From the NCBI RefSeq assembly GCF_000145215.1, contig NC_014392.1:62001-126000 (forward strand): 64,000 bases of DNA, read 5' to 3'. The notes under the pieces were generated by a model that was not told where the DNA came from, ran no database searches, and worked only from the letters and a program-made list of their open reading frames with translations. The DNA is from Caldicellulosiruptor obsidiansis OB47. GTDB lineage: Bacteria; Bacillota; Thermoanaerobacteria; Caldicellulosiruptorales; Caldicellulosiruptoraceae. Made by a program: the position numbers and the translations under genes. Below, in pieces: positions 47,308 through 56,506 of this stretch. Positions within the stretch are counted from its first letter, which is position 1. Each line of letters starts with the position of its first letter.

Positions 47308-47613
47308 TTTCTGAATTTTGCTGGTGATATTCCGACCTTATATGGAGCAGACACAATAGCTGGATTTCACAGCGCCCCGCCTGTTATGTTTTCTGAAGAG
47401 TATCAATGTAGAATGCTGGAAAAGTTTCACAAGGTTTTTGACAGGTTAGATTTTGTAGTAGGCGAGCATGTTTGGAATTTTGCAGACTTTGCAACAAAGC
47501 AGGCTGTTCACAGAGTAATGGGCAACAGGAAAGGTGTATTTACAAGACAAAGACAGCCTAAAATGGCAGCTTTCTTGTTAAAGAAAAGATGGGAGAAGTT
47601 AGATGGCAAATGA
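47308..47613 (+). pseudogene. GH2 beta-glucuronidase/beta-galactosidase, C-terminal remnant
   Basis: About 100 codons that match the end of GH2 beta-glucuronidases: [44 protein letters not shown] and a final KKRWEKL. In the intact enzyme this is the last part of the TIM barrel. The catalytic acid/base and nucleophile, along with the jelly-roll and Ig domains, lie upstream and are absent. Homology begins abruptly near 47315 after A/T-rich DNA. It is a deletion remnant; the apparent start codon at 47386 has no meaning. Confidence 0.8.
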
Positions 47614-47662
47614 GAAAAATAAATTAGTAAGAATATCACGATACTGGAGCGGCTACTGGTAA
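47603..47662 (+). CDS. Possible 19-residue peptide gene overlapping the GH2 remnant
   Basis: An ATG overlaps the GH2 stop region and is preceded by GGGAGAAG at good spacing. It encodes 19 residues (MANEKNKL... ending RYWSGYW) and stops just before a terminator. It could be the truncated start of a lost downstream gene or a real small peptide. It is too short to judge. Confidence 0.2.
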   Translation: MANEKNKLVRISRYWSGYW

Positions 47663-47668
47663 TTAAAA

Positions 47669-47698
47669 AAGGCTTCCTATGAAGGGAGGCCTTTTTTT
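47669..47698. terminator. Bidirectional terminator between GH2 remnant and DUF72 gene
   Basis: AAGGCTTCC and GGGAGGCCTT arms with flanking A and T runs give U tracts for both strands. It overlaps the stop of the minus-strand gene. Confidence 0.75.
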
Positions 47699-48440
47699 AA
47701 ATTGTATTATTAACAATGTTTATCAGAGTCTCAGCATTCTTTACTGCATAACCGTTAAAATCGTTGTTGAAATACACATATATCTGGTTACAAACTTTAG
47801 AGTATTCTTTTATTTCATTTGCAAGGTTATAGAGTTCATCATCTGAATAACAAGAAGAAAACATTTCTTTTGGTCCATGCAGGCGAATATATGTAAAATT
47901 TGCTGTTATAACTTTTGCTTTTGGATACCGGGAAGAGTCTGCTATCACCCACGCAACATTAAAACTTTTTAAAATTTCAAAAATTTTTTCATCACACCAG
48001 CTTTTGTGCCTGAATTCAATTGCCAATTTAAAGTTTTCCTTTCCGTCTAAAAACTCTGAAATTCTCTTTATATTTTCATCATCAGCCTTAAAACTTGGCG
48101 GAAGTTGCAAAAGTACTGGACCAAGTTTTTCATTTAAGAGTTTTATCCTGTTTTCAAACTTATTCCATTCTTCCTCAACTTCTAAAAATCTTTTTAAGTG
48201 AGTTATAGCCTTTGGAGCCTTTAAAGAAAAAACAAAATTATCAGGTGAAGAAAAGTACCAGTTTAAAATGGTTTTTTCTTGGGGAAGTCTGTAAAAGCTT
48301 GAGTTTATCTCTGTTGTTTGAAAGTAGTTTGTATAAAACTCAAATCTCTTTGTAGATGGCAAATTTTCCGGGTAGAAAATGCCTCTCCAGTGTGAATAAG
48401 AAAAACCAGATGTGCCAATATAAACTTTTGCTTTGCACAT
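47697..48440 (-). CDS. DUF72 (YecE-like) family protein
   Basis: A 247-residue cytosolic protein with the complete DUF72 TIM-barrel-like pattern: YIGTSGFSYSHWRG at the start, FQTTEINSSFYRLP, FSLKAPKAITH, LLQLPPSFK, AIEFRHKSW and a late YVYFNNDFNGYA. The biochemical role of this family is unsettled. It lies 39 bp behind the left sensory cassette on the same strand and could be co-transcribed with it, although nothing links their functions. Confidence 0.92.
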   Translation of the reverse strand: MCKAKVYIGTSGFSYSHWRGIFYPENLPSTKRFEFYTNYFQTTEINSSFYRLPQEKTILNWYFSSPDNFVFSLKAPKAITHLKRFLEVEEEWNKFENRIKLLNEKLGPVLLQLPPSFKADDENIKRISEFLDGKENFKLAIEFRHKSWCDEKIFEILKSFNVAWVIADSSRYPKAKVITANFTYIRLHGPKEMFSSCYSDDELYNLANEIKEYSKVCNQIYVYFNNDFNGYAVKNAETLINIVNNTI

Positions 48441-48479
48441 GATTTTTGGGCCCTCCCATCTGGTGATGGAATAAACAAA

Positions 48480-49565
48480 TTACTTTGTTATATATACCTC
48501 ATCCCATGTATGAAAATTATCTTTTATCACGGTATCATTGATGTTGCTTTTATCAACACCGATAGGGTCTATAAAAAAGGTTGGAACATTTTTGTAGCCA
48601 TTGTTTAGCATATAAACAGATTTGAGTGGTTCTTCTTTAATCAACTTGTCAACTATTTCAAGTGTAAGATCAACAAGTCTGTCAATAGGTTTGTAAACAG
48701 TCATAAGTTGAGTACCCTTGACAATTCTCTGACATGCTGAGATGTCTGCATCCTGTCCTGTAACAGGCACTTTTCCTGCAAGCCTCTTTTCAGAAAGTGC
48801 CATGATTGCACCTTCAGCAAGAGAGTCGTTCGAAGCTAAAACCGCATCAATTCTTTTTCCCTCTTCTAAAAGATTATTAATATAGTTATAAGCATATTCT
48901 TTTCGCCAGTTGTAACAATATTTCTCCAGAATATTATTTATTTGCTTTTTATTAATAAATGAATCCAATACCTTGTGGTACCCTTCTTTTATCATCTGCA
49001 CATTGTAATCTCCAGGATCTCCGAGCAAAAAAACGTAATTCCCACGTGGAACGCTTTTTAAAAGCCATTTTGCCATCAGTTCTCCTACTTTGTAGTTGTT
49101 AAATGAAATATACACATCAATGTCACTGTTTTTTACAAGTCTGTCATAGCTTATAACCTTTATACCTCTTTTTTTAGCTAAATTCACAGCACCACTACAT
49201 TTTTCATAGTTATTAGGAACAATAATCAAAATATTAATATTTTTACTCAATAGATATTTTACTTGATTAATCTGCTCAACATCGTTTTCGTTTGCGTTTA
49301 CCCATTCAACCTCATACCCTCTCTCATGTGCCTTGGCAATTAAAATGTCTCTGTCTTTGAACCATCTTTCCTCCTTTAATGTGCCCATTGCAAAACCAAT
49401 TCTGACTTTTGTAGGTTTTATTATTTGTTGTTTTTTATTGTCAAATTTTGGATAGTAAAATATAAAGATTATTAAAGCTGTTACAAAGAATATCAGGGTA
49501 AGGATAAGAAGAATTTTAATTCTACTTTTTTTGACCGCTTTTTTACTTCTATAAATGTAGTTCAT
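48480..49565 (-). CDS. Membrane-anchored XylF-like sensory sugar-binding protein (XylFII type), cassette 1
   Basis: A 361-residue protein with one N-terminal membrane helix (about 18-38) and then a full periplasmic-binding fold outside the membrane. Conserved family points are LKEERWFKDRD, VNANEND, SYDRLV, SFNNYKVGELMAK, SNDSLAEGA and GQDADISACQRI. They are shared with the transporter's own binding protein (53832) and with cassette 2 (59985). There is no separate permease partner, and it is encoded after a kinase and regulator on the same strand. By analogy with clostridial XylFII-LytS/YesN it should hand a sugar-bound signal to the kinase. Xylose is the leading candidate ligand. Confidence 0.85.
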   Translation of the reverse strand: MNYIYRSKKAVKKSRIKILLILTLIFFVTALIIFIFYYPKFDNKKQQIIKPTKVRIGFAMGTLKEERWFKDRDILIAKAHERGYEVEWVNANENDVEQINQVKYLLSKNINILIIVPNNYEKCSGAVNLAKKRGIKVISYDRLVKNSDIDVYISFNNYKVGELMAKWLLKSVPRGNYVFLLGDPGDYNVQMIKEGYHKVLDSFINKKQINNILEKYCYNWRKEYAYNYINNLLEEGKRIDAVLASNDSLAEGAIMALSEKRLAGKVPVTGQDADISACQRIVKGTQLMTVYKPIDRLVDLTLEIVDKLIKEEPLKSVYMLNNGYKNVPTFFIDPIGVDKSNINDTVIKDNFHTWDEVYITK

Positions 49566-49586
49566 AAAATCATCCCTCTTTTTAAT

Positions 49587-51146
49587 TTAGAGTGGCTTTG
49601 ATTCATCTGGTAAGCTTCTGTATGCCGAAGGTGTCATACCTGTAAACTTTTTAAAAGCCTTGATGAAGTAGTTCGGGTCTGAAAAACCTACTGCAAAGGA
49701 TATTTCCTTTATGCTCTTTGATGAATTCTTCAAAAGCTGACAAGCATTTTGAATCCTTAGTTTTGTTAGGTATGTTTTAAAGCTCACACCAGTATATTTT
49801 TTAAAAAGCTTACTAAAATAGTACGGATTAAAATTAAATGCTGTGCTTATTTGAGAAAGTGTAATTTCTTGATTGTAATTTTGGTTTATAAACTCTATTG
49901 CTTTGTTGATGGAATCATTGTTTATAATCTGGTCGTGTTTTATCTTTGCTTTGCTAAAGAGTGTTAGTAAAGCTTTTTTAAAAATCTCCACAATTTGTTC
50001 AGAAGAAGAATTCAGAATTTGTGCAATAAGTTTTTCTATATCTATTGATTCGTTTCTATTTTCAATGCCAGTTTCAAGCAAAAGCATAATAATAAGTTTT
50101 ATCACCTTATATTTTAAGTTATTTTCGCCAAAAAGCTCAACATAAAGCCTGCACAGCTGATTTATATAGTTTTCTATCACAGGAATTTGGGTTGGGTTGT
50201 TGATTGAATGAATTAGTTTTCCCTCTAAATTTTCAGTCAAAAGAAGGAGATGTTCATTTTCTTCATTTTCATCTGATGAATCAATGTCAAGCGTTGAGTA
50301 GTAAGCTTCCCAAAATGCGTTTTCATAACCTTCGTCTAAATAATAAAAATCACTGAATCCTATCTTGACATTGTTCCAGTATGGTTTTTGTTTCAAAATT
50401 TCTTGGATTTTTTCTTTTAAACCTTCCGCCTCTTTCTGAGAAGAAGCAGAGAAAAAACATATCAAATATTCTCCCATACCTATTGAAGTCAAAGCCTTGT
50501 GTTCAAATGATATTTTTAAATCTTTTCGAATGTTATCCAGTTCTTTAAAACTTGAAACAAAATCGCTTTTATCCTTGAGTGACAGCACCATTAAAATCCC
50601 ACTTTTAAGGTTTATTCCAAAAATTTTTTCATATTGGTTTATATCCACTATATCAAAGACATTTTTGAAGATAAGTGTGGGTATAAAACTGTTTTCAAGT
50701 AAATTTCTCATAACAATCAGCTGGGCATTTTTTTCTATATTTTCTTTTGTCTTTGCCAGAATACTATTTATATGAGCTATTGCGGATTGCACTGTCAAGA
50801 CTATATCTTCTATTGAATATGGTTTTAAAATATATGCAAAAGCTTTTTCTTTTATTGCTTTTTTAGCAAATTCAAATTTGTCATAAGCAGAGACTATGAT
50901 GAATAGAGGGAATTCGGAATTTCTCATTTTTCTGAACTCTTCAATAAGTTCAAGTCCGTCTAAGTCTGGCATTTTGATATCAACAAAGGCAATATGATAT
51001 GAGTAAAAGAGCAAATTCTCAAGTGCTTCTCTACCAAGAGTAAAAGTGGAGATTTCAATATCTTCATCTAAGTTATTTTCGAGGATAAATTTTATTGAAT
51101 CAACAACTATCTTTTCATCATCAGCAATTAATATTTTGTATGTCAT
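49587..51146 (-). CDS. YesN-type AraC response regulator, cassette 1
   Basis: A 519-residue regulator: receiver with phosphoacceptor D56 (AFVDIKMPD), middle region (about 130-405) and C-terminal AraC domain (EITLSQISTAFNFNPYYFSKLF; EISFAVGFSDPNYFIKAFK). It overlaps the kinase gene by four bases and is translated from an AGAGGTGA site. It is a close paralogue of the cassette 2 regulator. The likely targets are the divergent XylF/G/H operon and nearby genes. Confidence 0.9.
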   Translation of the reverse strand: MTYKILIADDEKIVVDSIKFILENNLDEDIEISTFTLGREALENLLFYSYHIAFVDIKMPDLDGLELIEEFRKMRNSEFPLFIIVSAYDKFEFAKKAIKEKAFAYILKPYSIEDIVLTVQSAIAHINSILAKTKENIEKNAQLIVMRNLLENSFIPTLIFKNVFDIVDINQYEKIFGINLKSGILMVLSLKDKSDFVSSFKELDNIRKDLKISFEHKALTSIGMGEYLICFFSASSQKEAEGLKEKIQEILKQKPYWNNVKIGFSDFYYLDEGYENAFWEAYYSTLDIDSSDENEENEHLLLLTENLEGKLIHSINNPTQIPVIENYINQLCRLYVELFGENNLKYKVIKLIIMLLLETGIENRNESIDIEKLIAQILNSSSEQIVEIFKKALLTLFSKAKIKHDQIINNDSINKAIEFINQNYNQEITLSQISTAFNFNPYYFSKLFKKYTGVSFKTYLTKLRIQNACQLLKNSSKSIKEISFAVGFSDPNYFIKAFKKFTGMTPSAYRSLPDESKPL

Positions 51147-52630
51147 ATATTGTTCACCTCTTGTTTTGGAAGTTTTGAAATATCTGTTATAAAAGGCACT
51201 TTTATTGTTACTGTTGTTCCACCCTCAGAATTTGAGTCTATATAAAGAGGACTTTCTATGTTATAAAAATACGAAAGACGTTTTGCAATATTGTTAATGC
51301 CTATCCCTGTTGTTTTATTGTGTTCAAATGAAAAGTTTTTTAAATCTTCCAGTGTTTCTTTTTCAATTCCTTTGCCATTGTCAGACACCTCTATAATTAC
51401 CATATCTTCGTTCTTCTTTGCTAAAATCTTTATTGTTCCATATTCACTCTCTTTAAACCCGTGAATAATAGCGTTTTCTACAAGTGGTTGCAGTATCATG
51501 CATGGCATCAAAAGAAGCTTTGTTTCATTTTCCACATCTATTTCTAATTTTATTCTGTCACCAAATCTCATGCGATATATGAACATGTAGTTTTTAACGT
51601 TTTCTATTTCCTCTTCAAGCTTAACAACTCTGGTTATGTTATGAACCACATATCTTAAATAATTAGAGGTTCTGAGCAAAATCTCATAAGTTTGCTTTGC
51701 ATTTTCAAACATAGCTATCTGAAGTATGGTATTTAGAGTATTGAAAAGAAAATGAGGGTTAATTTGAGCCTGTAGATTTTTAAGTTCTGCTTCCTGCAAA
51801 GCTTGCCTGTATTTTATAGCTTCAATCTTTTGTTGAGCATACATTCTTTCAAGGTCAGCTTTTTCTTCAAGTTTTTTCACCATGTCTTTGATGTTAGAAA
51901 TCATATTAGAAAAAGACTGGTACAAAACTGCGACCTCATCGTTTGCGGAATACTCAGGAAGCTGTGTTTCAAGATTACCATGTGCTATCTTGTTTGCGAC
52001 CTTTGAAAGATTAATAATTGGCGTTGTAAATGTGTTGCTAAAAATGATACTCAGTAAAGATGCAAATAAGGTCCATATGAGAATTACCAGATTATTGATT
52101 TTTCGAATGGTATTTAACTGTCTTTGCGCTTTGTGATGGATCTCCATTGTGAATTTTATCTTTTGTTCACTGAATTTTTCGAGGTAGAGGTTAAGAAAAT
52201 TAGAAAAATCAATATACTCAGAATAAGTTTTAGATAACGGCAAGTTACCTTTCTTGTAAATTACAAGTCGTTCTGTTAGCTTGCTGAGGTACTCAAAGAT
52301 TGTAATTAAATTTGTATAGTATAAATACTCTTCTTTTGTAAGTATTTTACTTTCAAGAGCAGATAATTTTTCATCTATTGAATTGAGCGACCCGTATACA
52401 GAAAGCATAGAGTCAGAATCCCCTGAAATTAGGTATCGCTGGAGGTTTGAGTTCAAAGAAGATATATCTTTTTTTGTAATATTTATGGTGTTTATAGTTT
52501 CAAAAGTTTCATTTACCAAACTAACAAGGTAGTTATTGTTGTATTGGATTAAGATGTCTATTGCAAGCAAGGAGAGAATAATAATGAAGAAAAATGCCAA
52601 AAGTTTGCTTTGTACTGAAAAAAACTTCAT
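51143..52630 (-). CDS. LytS/YesM-type sensor kinase, cassette 1
   Basis: A 495-residue kinase with membrane helices near 10-28 and 178-200, a helical extracellular region of about 150 residues, HAMP, a coiled coil, His293 in INPHFLFN and a HATPase (ENAIIHGF, DNGKGI, GIGINNIAKRL). The extracellular part is a helical bundle without a sugar-binding fold, and carries the block ISGDSDS followed by VYGSLNSI. Cassette 2 shares that block. Sugar recognition is therefore probably supplied by the anchored binding proteins beside it. It is 12 bp after the gene at 52643. Confidence 0.9.
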   Translation of the reverse strand: MKFFSVQSKLLAFFFIIILSLLAIDILIQYNNNYLVSLVNETFETINTINITKKDISSLNSNLQRYLISGDSDSMLSVYGSLNSIDEKLSALESKILTKEEYLYYTNLITIFEYLSKLTERLVIYKKGNLPLSKTYSEYIDFSNFLNLYLEKFSEQKIKFTMEIHHKAQRQLNTIRKINNLVILIWTLFASLLSIIFSNTFTTPIINLSKVANKIAHGNLETQLPEYSANDEVAVLYQSFSNMISNIKDMVKKLEEKADLERMYAQQKIEAIKYRQALQEAELKNLQAQINPHFLFNTLNTILQIAMFENAKQTYEILLRTSNYLRYVVHNITRVVKLEEEIENVKNYMFIYRMRFGDRIKLEIDVENETKLLLMPCMILQPLVENAIIHGFKESEYGTIKILAKKNEDMVIIEVSDNGKGIEKETLEDLKNFSFEHNKTTGIGINNIAKRLSYFYNIESPLYIDSNSEGGTTVTIKVPFITDISKLPKQEVNNI

Positions 52631-52642
52631 TTTTAATCACCT

Positions 52643-53617
52643 TTATTCCATGACATTGAAGTTTGTAGATATATAAGAGGAAGCATGGCCGAACCTTTTC
52701 CAGCTGAGTATTGCTTCACACAACTTTTGAGCAATCAGTTTGCCATTGTCGTTTATAATTCCGTTTATTATCCTTTCTCTTACATACTTTTGAAGCTTCT
52801 GATTGGTGCCAGCGCCAATTACAATAAACTGGTCAAGCTTGTTGAAGGTTATTATATTCTGAGCAATTGTAAGTGTGTCTGTTTCGCTTCCTATATAGAT
52901 GACATTGAATTTTTGCTTATCTTCTAAAATAAGCTGTCTTGTAAGCTCTTCAGATGGAAATGAAAAGTATTCAAAATTAAAATTCTTTATGTTTATATTT
53001 TTTATTCCTTTGGATTTCAAAAAGTCTGTGAGTCCTTTTACTTCCAGCGTCCCGCCGATTGTTGTATAAAAAGGGTTTACAATAGCAATTTTTAGTCTCT
53101 CAGGCATATTATTTTTTTTATTTAAAACGTTATATATAATCTTTCCGGCTATTTTGCCTTTGTAATAGTAGTCAATGCCTACAAAAACGTCTTCGTATCT
53201 GAAGAGCATATCGTTAAATAAAGATACTATAAAAATATTGTTGTTTTTTATAGAGGAGAGAACTTGGGCAATATCTTTGGAATTATATATATTACACATT
53301 ACAATAGCATCAGGTTTTGTGACAGTTACCAGTTTTAAAAGTTTGTATGCATCTTTTGGAGTGTTATAAAAAACAATGTCTGTTATAATTTTCTGTTTTT
53401 CCGAGATATCTTTATACTCATTCAAAAACCAGTCCCAGTATGTTTGGTTTTGCGGCAATATCATCATGATCCGAACAGAGTTTTTAAAATTTGCTTTTTT
53501 CTCAGAGATGTTAATGAACCTTATATTATAGATATCATATAACGCAATTAATACAAATATAATTACACTGAAAAATACCATTATTCTAAAACTCAGGTTT
53601 TGCAATCTTTTTTTCAT
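52643..53617 (-). CDS. Second membrane-anchored periplasmic-binding-like protein, cassette 1
   Basis: A 324-residue protein with an N-terminal membrane helix (about 10-30) and a divergent LacI/RbsB-type binding fold (Peripla_BP_4-like). It has VRIMMILPQNQTYWDWFLNEY at the start of the fold, KPDAIVMCNIYN, FVGIDYYYKGKIAG and YIGSETDT. It lacks the ERW-DRD, YDR and GQDA motifs of the XylF group, so its ligand may differ or be absent. It is the first gene of the left cassette, 12 bp before the kinase and divergent from xylF. It is probably an accessory sensor for the same kinase. Confidence 0.75.
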   Translation of the reverse strand: MKKRLQNLSFRIMVFFSVIIFVLIALYDIYNIRFINISEKKANFKNSVRIMMILPQNQTYWDWFLNEYKDISEKQKIITDIVFYNTPKDAYKLLKLVTVTKPDAIVMCNIYNSKDIAQVLSSIKNNNIFIVSLFNDMLFRYEDVFVGIDYYYKGKIAGKIIYNVLNKKNNMPERLKIAIVNPFYTTIGGTLEVKGLTDFLKSKGIKNINIKNFNFEYFSFPSEELTRQLILEDKQKFNVIYIGSETDTLTIAQNIITFNKLDQFIVIGAGTNQKLQKYVRERIINGIINDNGKLIAQKLCEAILSWKRFGHASSYISTNFNVME

Positions 53618-53831
53618 CTTTGATTTTTGCCTCCCTCAAAAATCATTATAACATTTACATATAGCTTGCCCTATAGTAATTTTTTGAGTTCAAAAAAGTG
53701 CTATTCATTTTGTAAGGAAAGTTTAATAATTCCACCAATATGTCAAAAAATAATAGTGTTTTTGATAATATTTGTTGTTAAAATGATATTGCAAATCAAA
53801 CAAAAAAATCTAAGAGGGAGGTCAAATTGTA

Positions 53832-54884
53832 ATGAAAAAGTCACTACTAAGAATTGTTTCCATTGTTGTTGCGGTAGCTTTCATAATTGGTATAGGCTTT
53901 GCAGTTGTTCCAAAGTATGCAAAAGCAAAAACTTCAAAACAGATTAAAATTGGTTTATCTCTTGCAACATTGCAGGAGGAAAGATGGCACAAAGACAGAG
54001 ACGAGTTTGTAAAAGCAGCTCAAAAGCTTGGTGCAAAAGTTTTAGTACAAGCTGCTAACATGGACGATGTCAAGCAAAAAGAACAATGCGAAAATCTTAT
54101 CAGCCAGGGTATAGATGTTCTGGTTATAGTTCCAAACAACGCAGAAGTTTTTACATCTATCATTGATGAAGCTCATAAAGCTGGCGTAAAAGTTATATCA
54201 TACGACAGATTAATCAAAAATGCTAATGTTGACCTTTATGTTTCATTTGACAATGTAAAAGTTGGTGAGCTTCAGGGCAAATACTTGACATCGAAGGTTC
54301 CAAAGGGGAACTATTTCGTGTTCAGAGGTGCTCCTACAGACAACAATGCAACACTCTTTTACCAAGGTGCTATGAAGTACATCCAACCACTTGTAAAGAG
54401 CGGCAAAGTAAAAGTTCTCTTTGACCAGCCAGTAAAAGACTGGAAACCAGAAGAAGCATTGAGACTTTGTGAAAATGCACTCACTGCAGCAAAAAATAAT
54501 GTCCAAGGAATCTTAGCACCAAATGATGGAACGGCAGGTGGAATTATTCAAGCTCTCAAAGCTCAGGGACTTGCTGGAAAAGTTGTTGTAACAGGTCAAG
54601 ATGCTGACCTTGCAGCAGTTAAGAGAATCGTTGAAGGAACACAGACAATGACAGTGTTCAAAGATGTAAGACTTCTTGCTAAAAAAGCAGCAGAGGTTGC
54701 AGTTGAGCTTGCAAAAGGCAAGAAAGTTTCTCAGCTCAAAGATGTAAACGGCAAAGTTTACAATGGAAAATTCAATGTTCCATCAATACTTTTAACACCT
54801 GTTGCAGTTGATAAGTCCAATATCGATAAGGTATTAATCCAGAGTGGTTGGTTTACAAAAGAACAGGTTTATGGGAAGAAATAA
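53832..54884 (+). CDS. xylF: XylF-like sugar-binding protein of an ABC transporter
   Basis: A 350-residue exported binding protein close to D-xylose-binding XylF. LQEERWHKDRDEF, VQAANMDD, YDRLIKNANVDLYVSFDN, VPKGNYF, PTDNNATLF, APNDGTAGG and VVTGQDADLAAVKRI are in family order. The N-terminal hydrophobic signal (about 5-33) has no lipobox cysteine; AKA is a possible signal-peptidase I site. It serves the ATPase and permease downstream. Xylose is likely, but glucose or other pentoses are possible for this family. A stem-loop after the stop probably raises its mRNA level over the membrane genes. Confidence 0.9.
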   Translation: MKKSLLRIVSIVVAVAFIIGIGFAVVPKYAKAKTSKQIKIGLSLATLQEERWHKDRDEFVKAAQKLGAKVLVQAANMDDVKQKEQCENLISQGIDVLVIVPNNAEVFTSIIDEAHKAGVKVISYDRLIKNANVDLYVSFDNVKVGELQGKYLTSKVPKGNYFVFRGAPTDNNATLFYQGAMKYIQPLVKSGKVKVLFDQPVKDWKPEEALRLCENALTAAKNNVQGILAPNDGTAGGIIQALKAQGLAGKVVVTGQDADLAAVKRIVEGTQTMTVFKDVRLLAKKAAEVAVELAKGKKVSQLKDVNGKVYNGKFNVPSILLTPVAVDKSNIDKVLIQSGWFTKEQVYGKK

Positions 54885-54922
54885 TCTGGAGGGTTAGCTA
54901 TAAAATCTGTTGTTTTTCTGGG

Positions 54923-54945
54923 GAGGGGAAGCGTTTTTCCCCTTC
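54923..54945 (+). terminator. Attenuator-like hairpin between xylF and the ATPase gene
   Basis: AGGGGAA (54924-54930) pairs with TTCCCCT (54937-54943), followed by a weak tail, in the 101-bp gap. Partial read-through would explain more binding protein than ATPase. Confidence 0.55.
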
Positions 54946-54985
54946 TCAGAATTTAATTTTGAATGGGTGAAGGTGGTAAGTCGAG

Positions 54986-56503
54986 ATGAGCGAGTATATT
55001 CTTGAAATGGTTCACATAACAAAGGAATTTCCGGGCGTCAAAGCACTTGACGATGTAACATTCAAAGTTAAAAAAGGCGAAATCCACGCTCTTGTTGGTG
55101 AAAATGGTGCGGGTAAGTCAACTTTGATGAAGATATTAAGCGGTGTGTATCCATATGGGACTTATTCGGGGGATATCTTTATTGAAGGCAAAAAACAACA
55201 TTTTAGAAACATAAAAGACAGCGAACATGCAGGGGTTGCAATAATTTACCAAGAGCTTACTCTTGTAAAGGGTATGACTGTTGGCGAAAATATCTTTCTT
55301 GGCAGAGAACCTGTTGTAAACGGGATTATAAACTGGAACAAGGTTTATGCAGATTCCAAAAAACTTTTTGAAAAGTTGAACATTGAGATAGATGTTTATG
55401 AAAAGGTTGAAAATTTAGGAATAGGCCAGCAACAGATGGTAGAAATTGCAAAGGCTATTTCAAAAGATAGTAAGATTTTAATACTTGATGAACCAACAGC
55501 AGCACTTACAGAAAGTGAAACAAAACAGCTTTTTAGAATTTTGAAAGATCTCAAAAACCACGGTGTAACATGCATATATATATCTCACAGGCTTGAAGAA
55601 ATCTTTGAGATAGCAGACACAGTAACAGTTTTAAGAGACGGCAAGACAATCTCAACAGATCCAATATCAGCATTAACAGAAGATGAGATAATACGAAGAA
55701 TGGTAGGTCGTGAACTTACCCAAAGGTTTCCAAAAGTACCGCACAAGGCAAAAAGAACGATTATGGAAGTTAGAAACTTTTCTGTTTATGACAAAGACAA
55801 TCCAGAAAAGAAAATTATTGATAATGTAAGCTTTGAGATAAAAGAAGGAGAGATTTTAGGGATTTCAGGTCTCATGGGGGCAGGAAGAACAGAGCTTTTT
55901 ATGAGCATATTTGGTGCATATCCCGGAAGAAAAGAAGGAGAAATCTGGCTTGATGGAAAGAAGATAGAGATAAATAATCCAAGAGAGGCGATAGAGCACG
56001 GGATATGCTATCTTTCAGAAGACAGAAAACGATATGGGCTTGTGCTCATGATGGATATAAAGGACAACATTTTACTCCCGAACTATCAGAAGTTTGCCAA
56101 CGGCGGGATAATAAATATTCCAAAGTCGCTTAGCACAGCTTTAGATTATGTTGGGAAGCTCAGAATAAAAATAGCTTCACCTTTTCAGAGAGTTGAAAAC
56201 CTAAGCGGTGGTAACCAGCAGAAGGTCATCATAGCTAAATGGCTTTTGGCAAATCCAAAGGTCTTGATCTTGGATGAGCCTACAAGAGGTATTGATGTTG
56301 GTGCAAAGTTTGAGATTTATAATCTTATGAACCAGTTTGTAGAACATGGTGTTGGAATTGTCATGATTTCATCAGAACTTCCTGAGATTTTGGGTATGTC
56401 TGATAGAATACTTGTTATGCAAAAGGGCAAAATTGCAGGAGAACTCATGGCCGATGAGGCAACTCAGGAAAAGATTATGACTTTAGCAACAGGAGGAAGA
56501 TAA
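54986..56503 (+). CDS. xylG: Sugar ABC transporter ATPase with two nucleotide-binding domains, XylG type
   Basis: A 505-residue peripheral membrane ATPase. The N-terminal domain has Walker A GENGAGKST, a degenerate signature (GIGQQQ) and LDEPTAALT. The C-terminal domain has a degenerate Walker A (GLMGAGRTE), LSGGNQQK and LDEPTRGIDVGAK, the usual layout of RbsA/XylG/MglA proteins. It powers uptake with the permease four bases downstream. The ribosome site (GAAGGTGG) fits the ATG at 54986. Confidence 0.94.
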   Translation: MSEYILEMVHITKEFPGVKALDDVTFKVKKGEIHALVGENGAGKSTLMKILSGVYPYGTYSGDIFIEGKKQHFRNIKDSEHAGVAIIYQELTLVKGMTVGENIFLGREPVVNGIINWNKVYADSKKLFEKLNIEIDVYEKVENLGIGQQQMVEIAKAISKDSKILILDEPTAALTESETKQLFRILKDLKNHGVTCIYISHRLEEIFEIADTVTVLRDGKTISTDPISALTEDEIIRRMVGRELTQRFPKVPHKAKRTIMEVRNFSVYDKDNPEKKIIDNVSFEIKEGEILGISGLMGAGRTELFMSIFGAYPGRKEGEIWLDGKKIEINNPREAIEHGICYLSEDRKRYGLVLMMDIKDNILLPNYQKFANGGIINIPKSLSTALDYVGKLRIKIASPFQRVENLSGGNQQKVIIAKWLLANPKVLILDEPTRGIDVGAKFEIYNLMNQFVEHGVGIVMISSELPEILGMSDRILVMQKGKIAGELMADEATQEKIMTLATGGR

Positions 56504-56506
56504 GGT

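Noticed and set aside
53627..53947. Plus-strand frame of 106 codons before xylF
   Set aside because: Overlaps the xylF signal-peptide coding region in another frame and covers its promoter region; no protein pattern.
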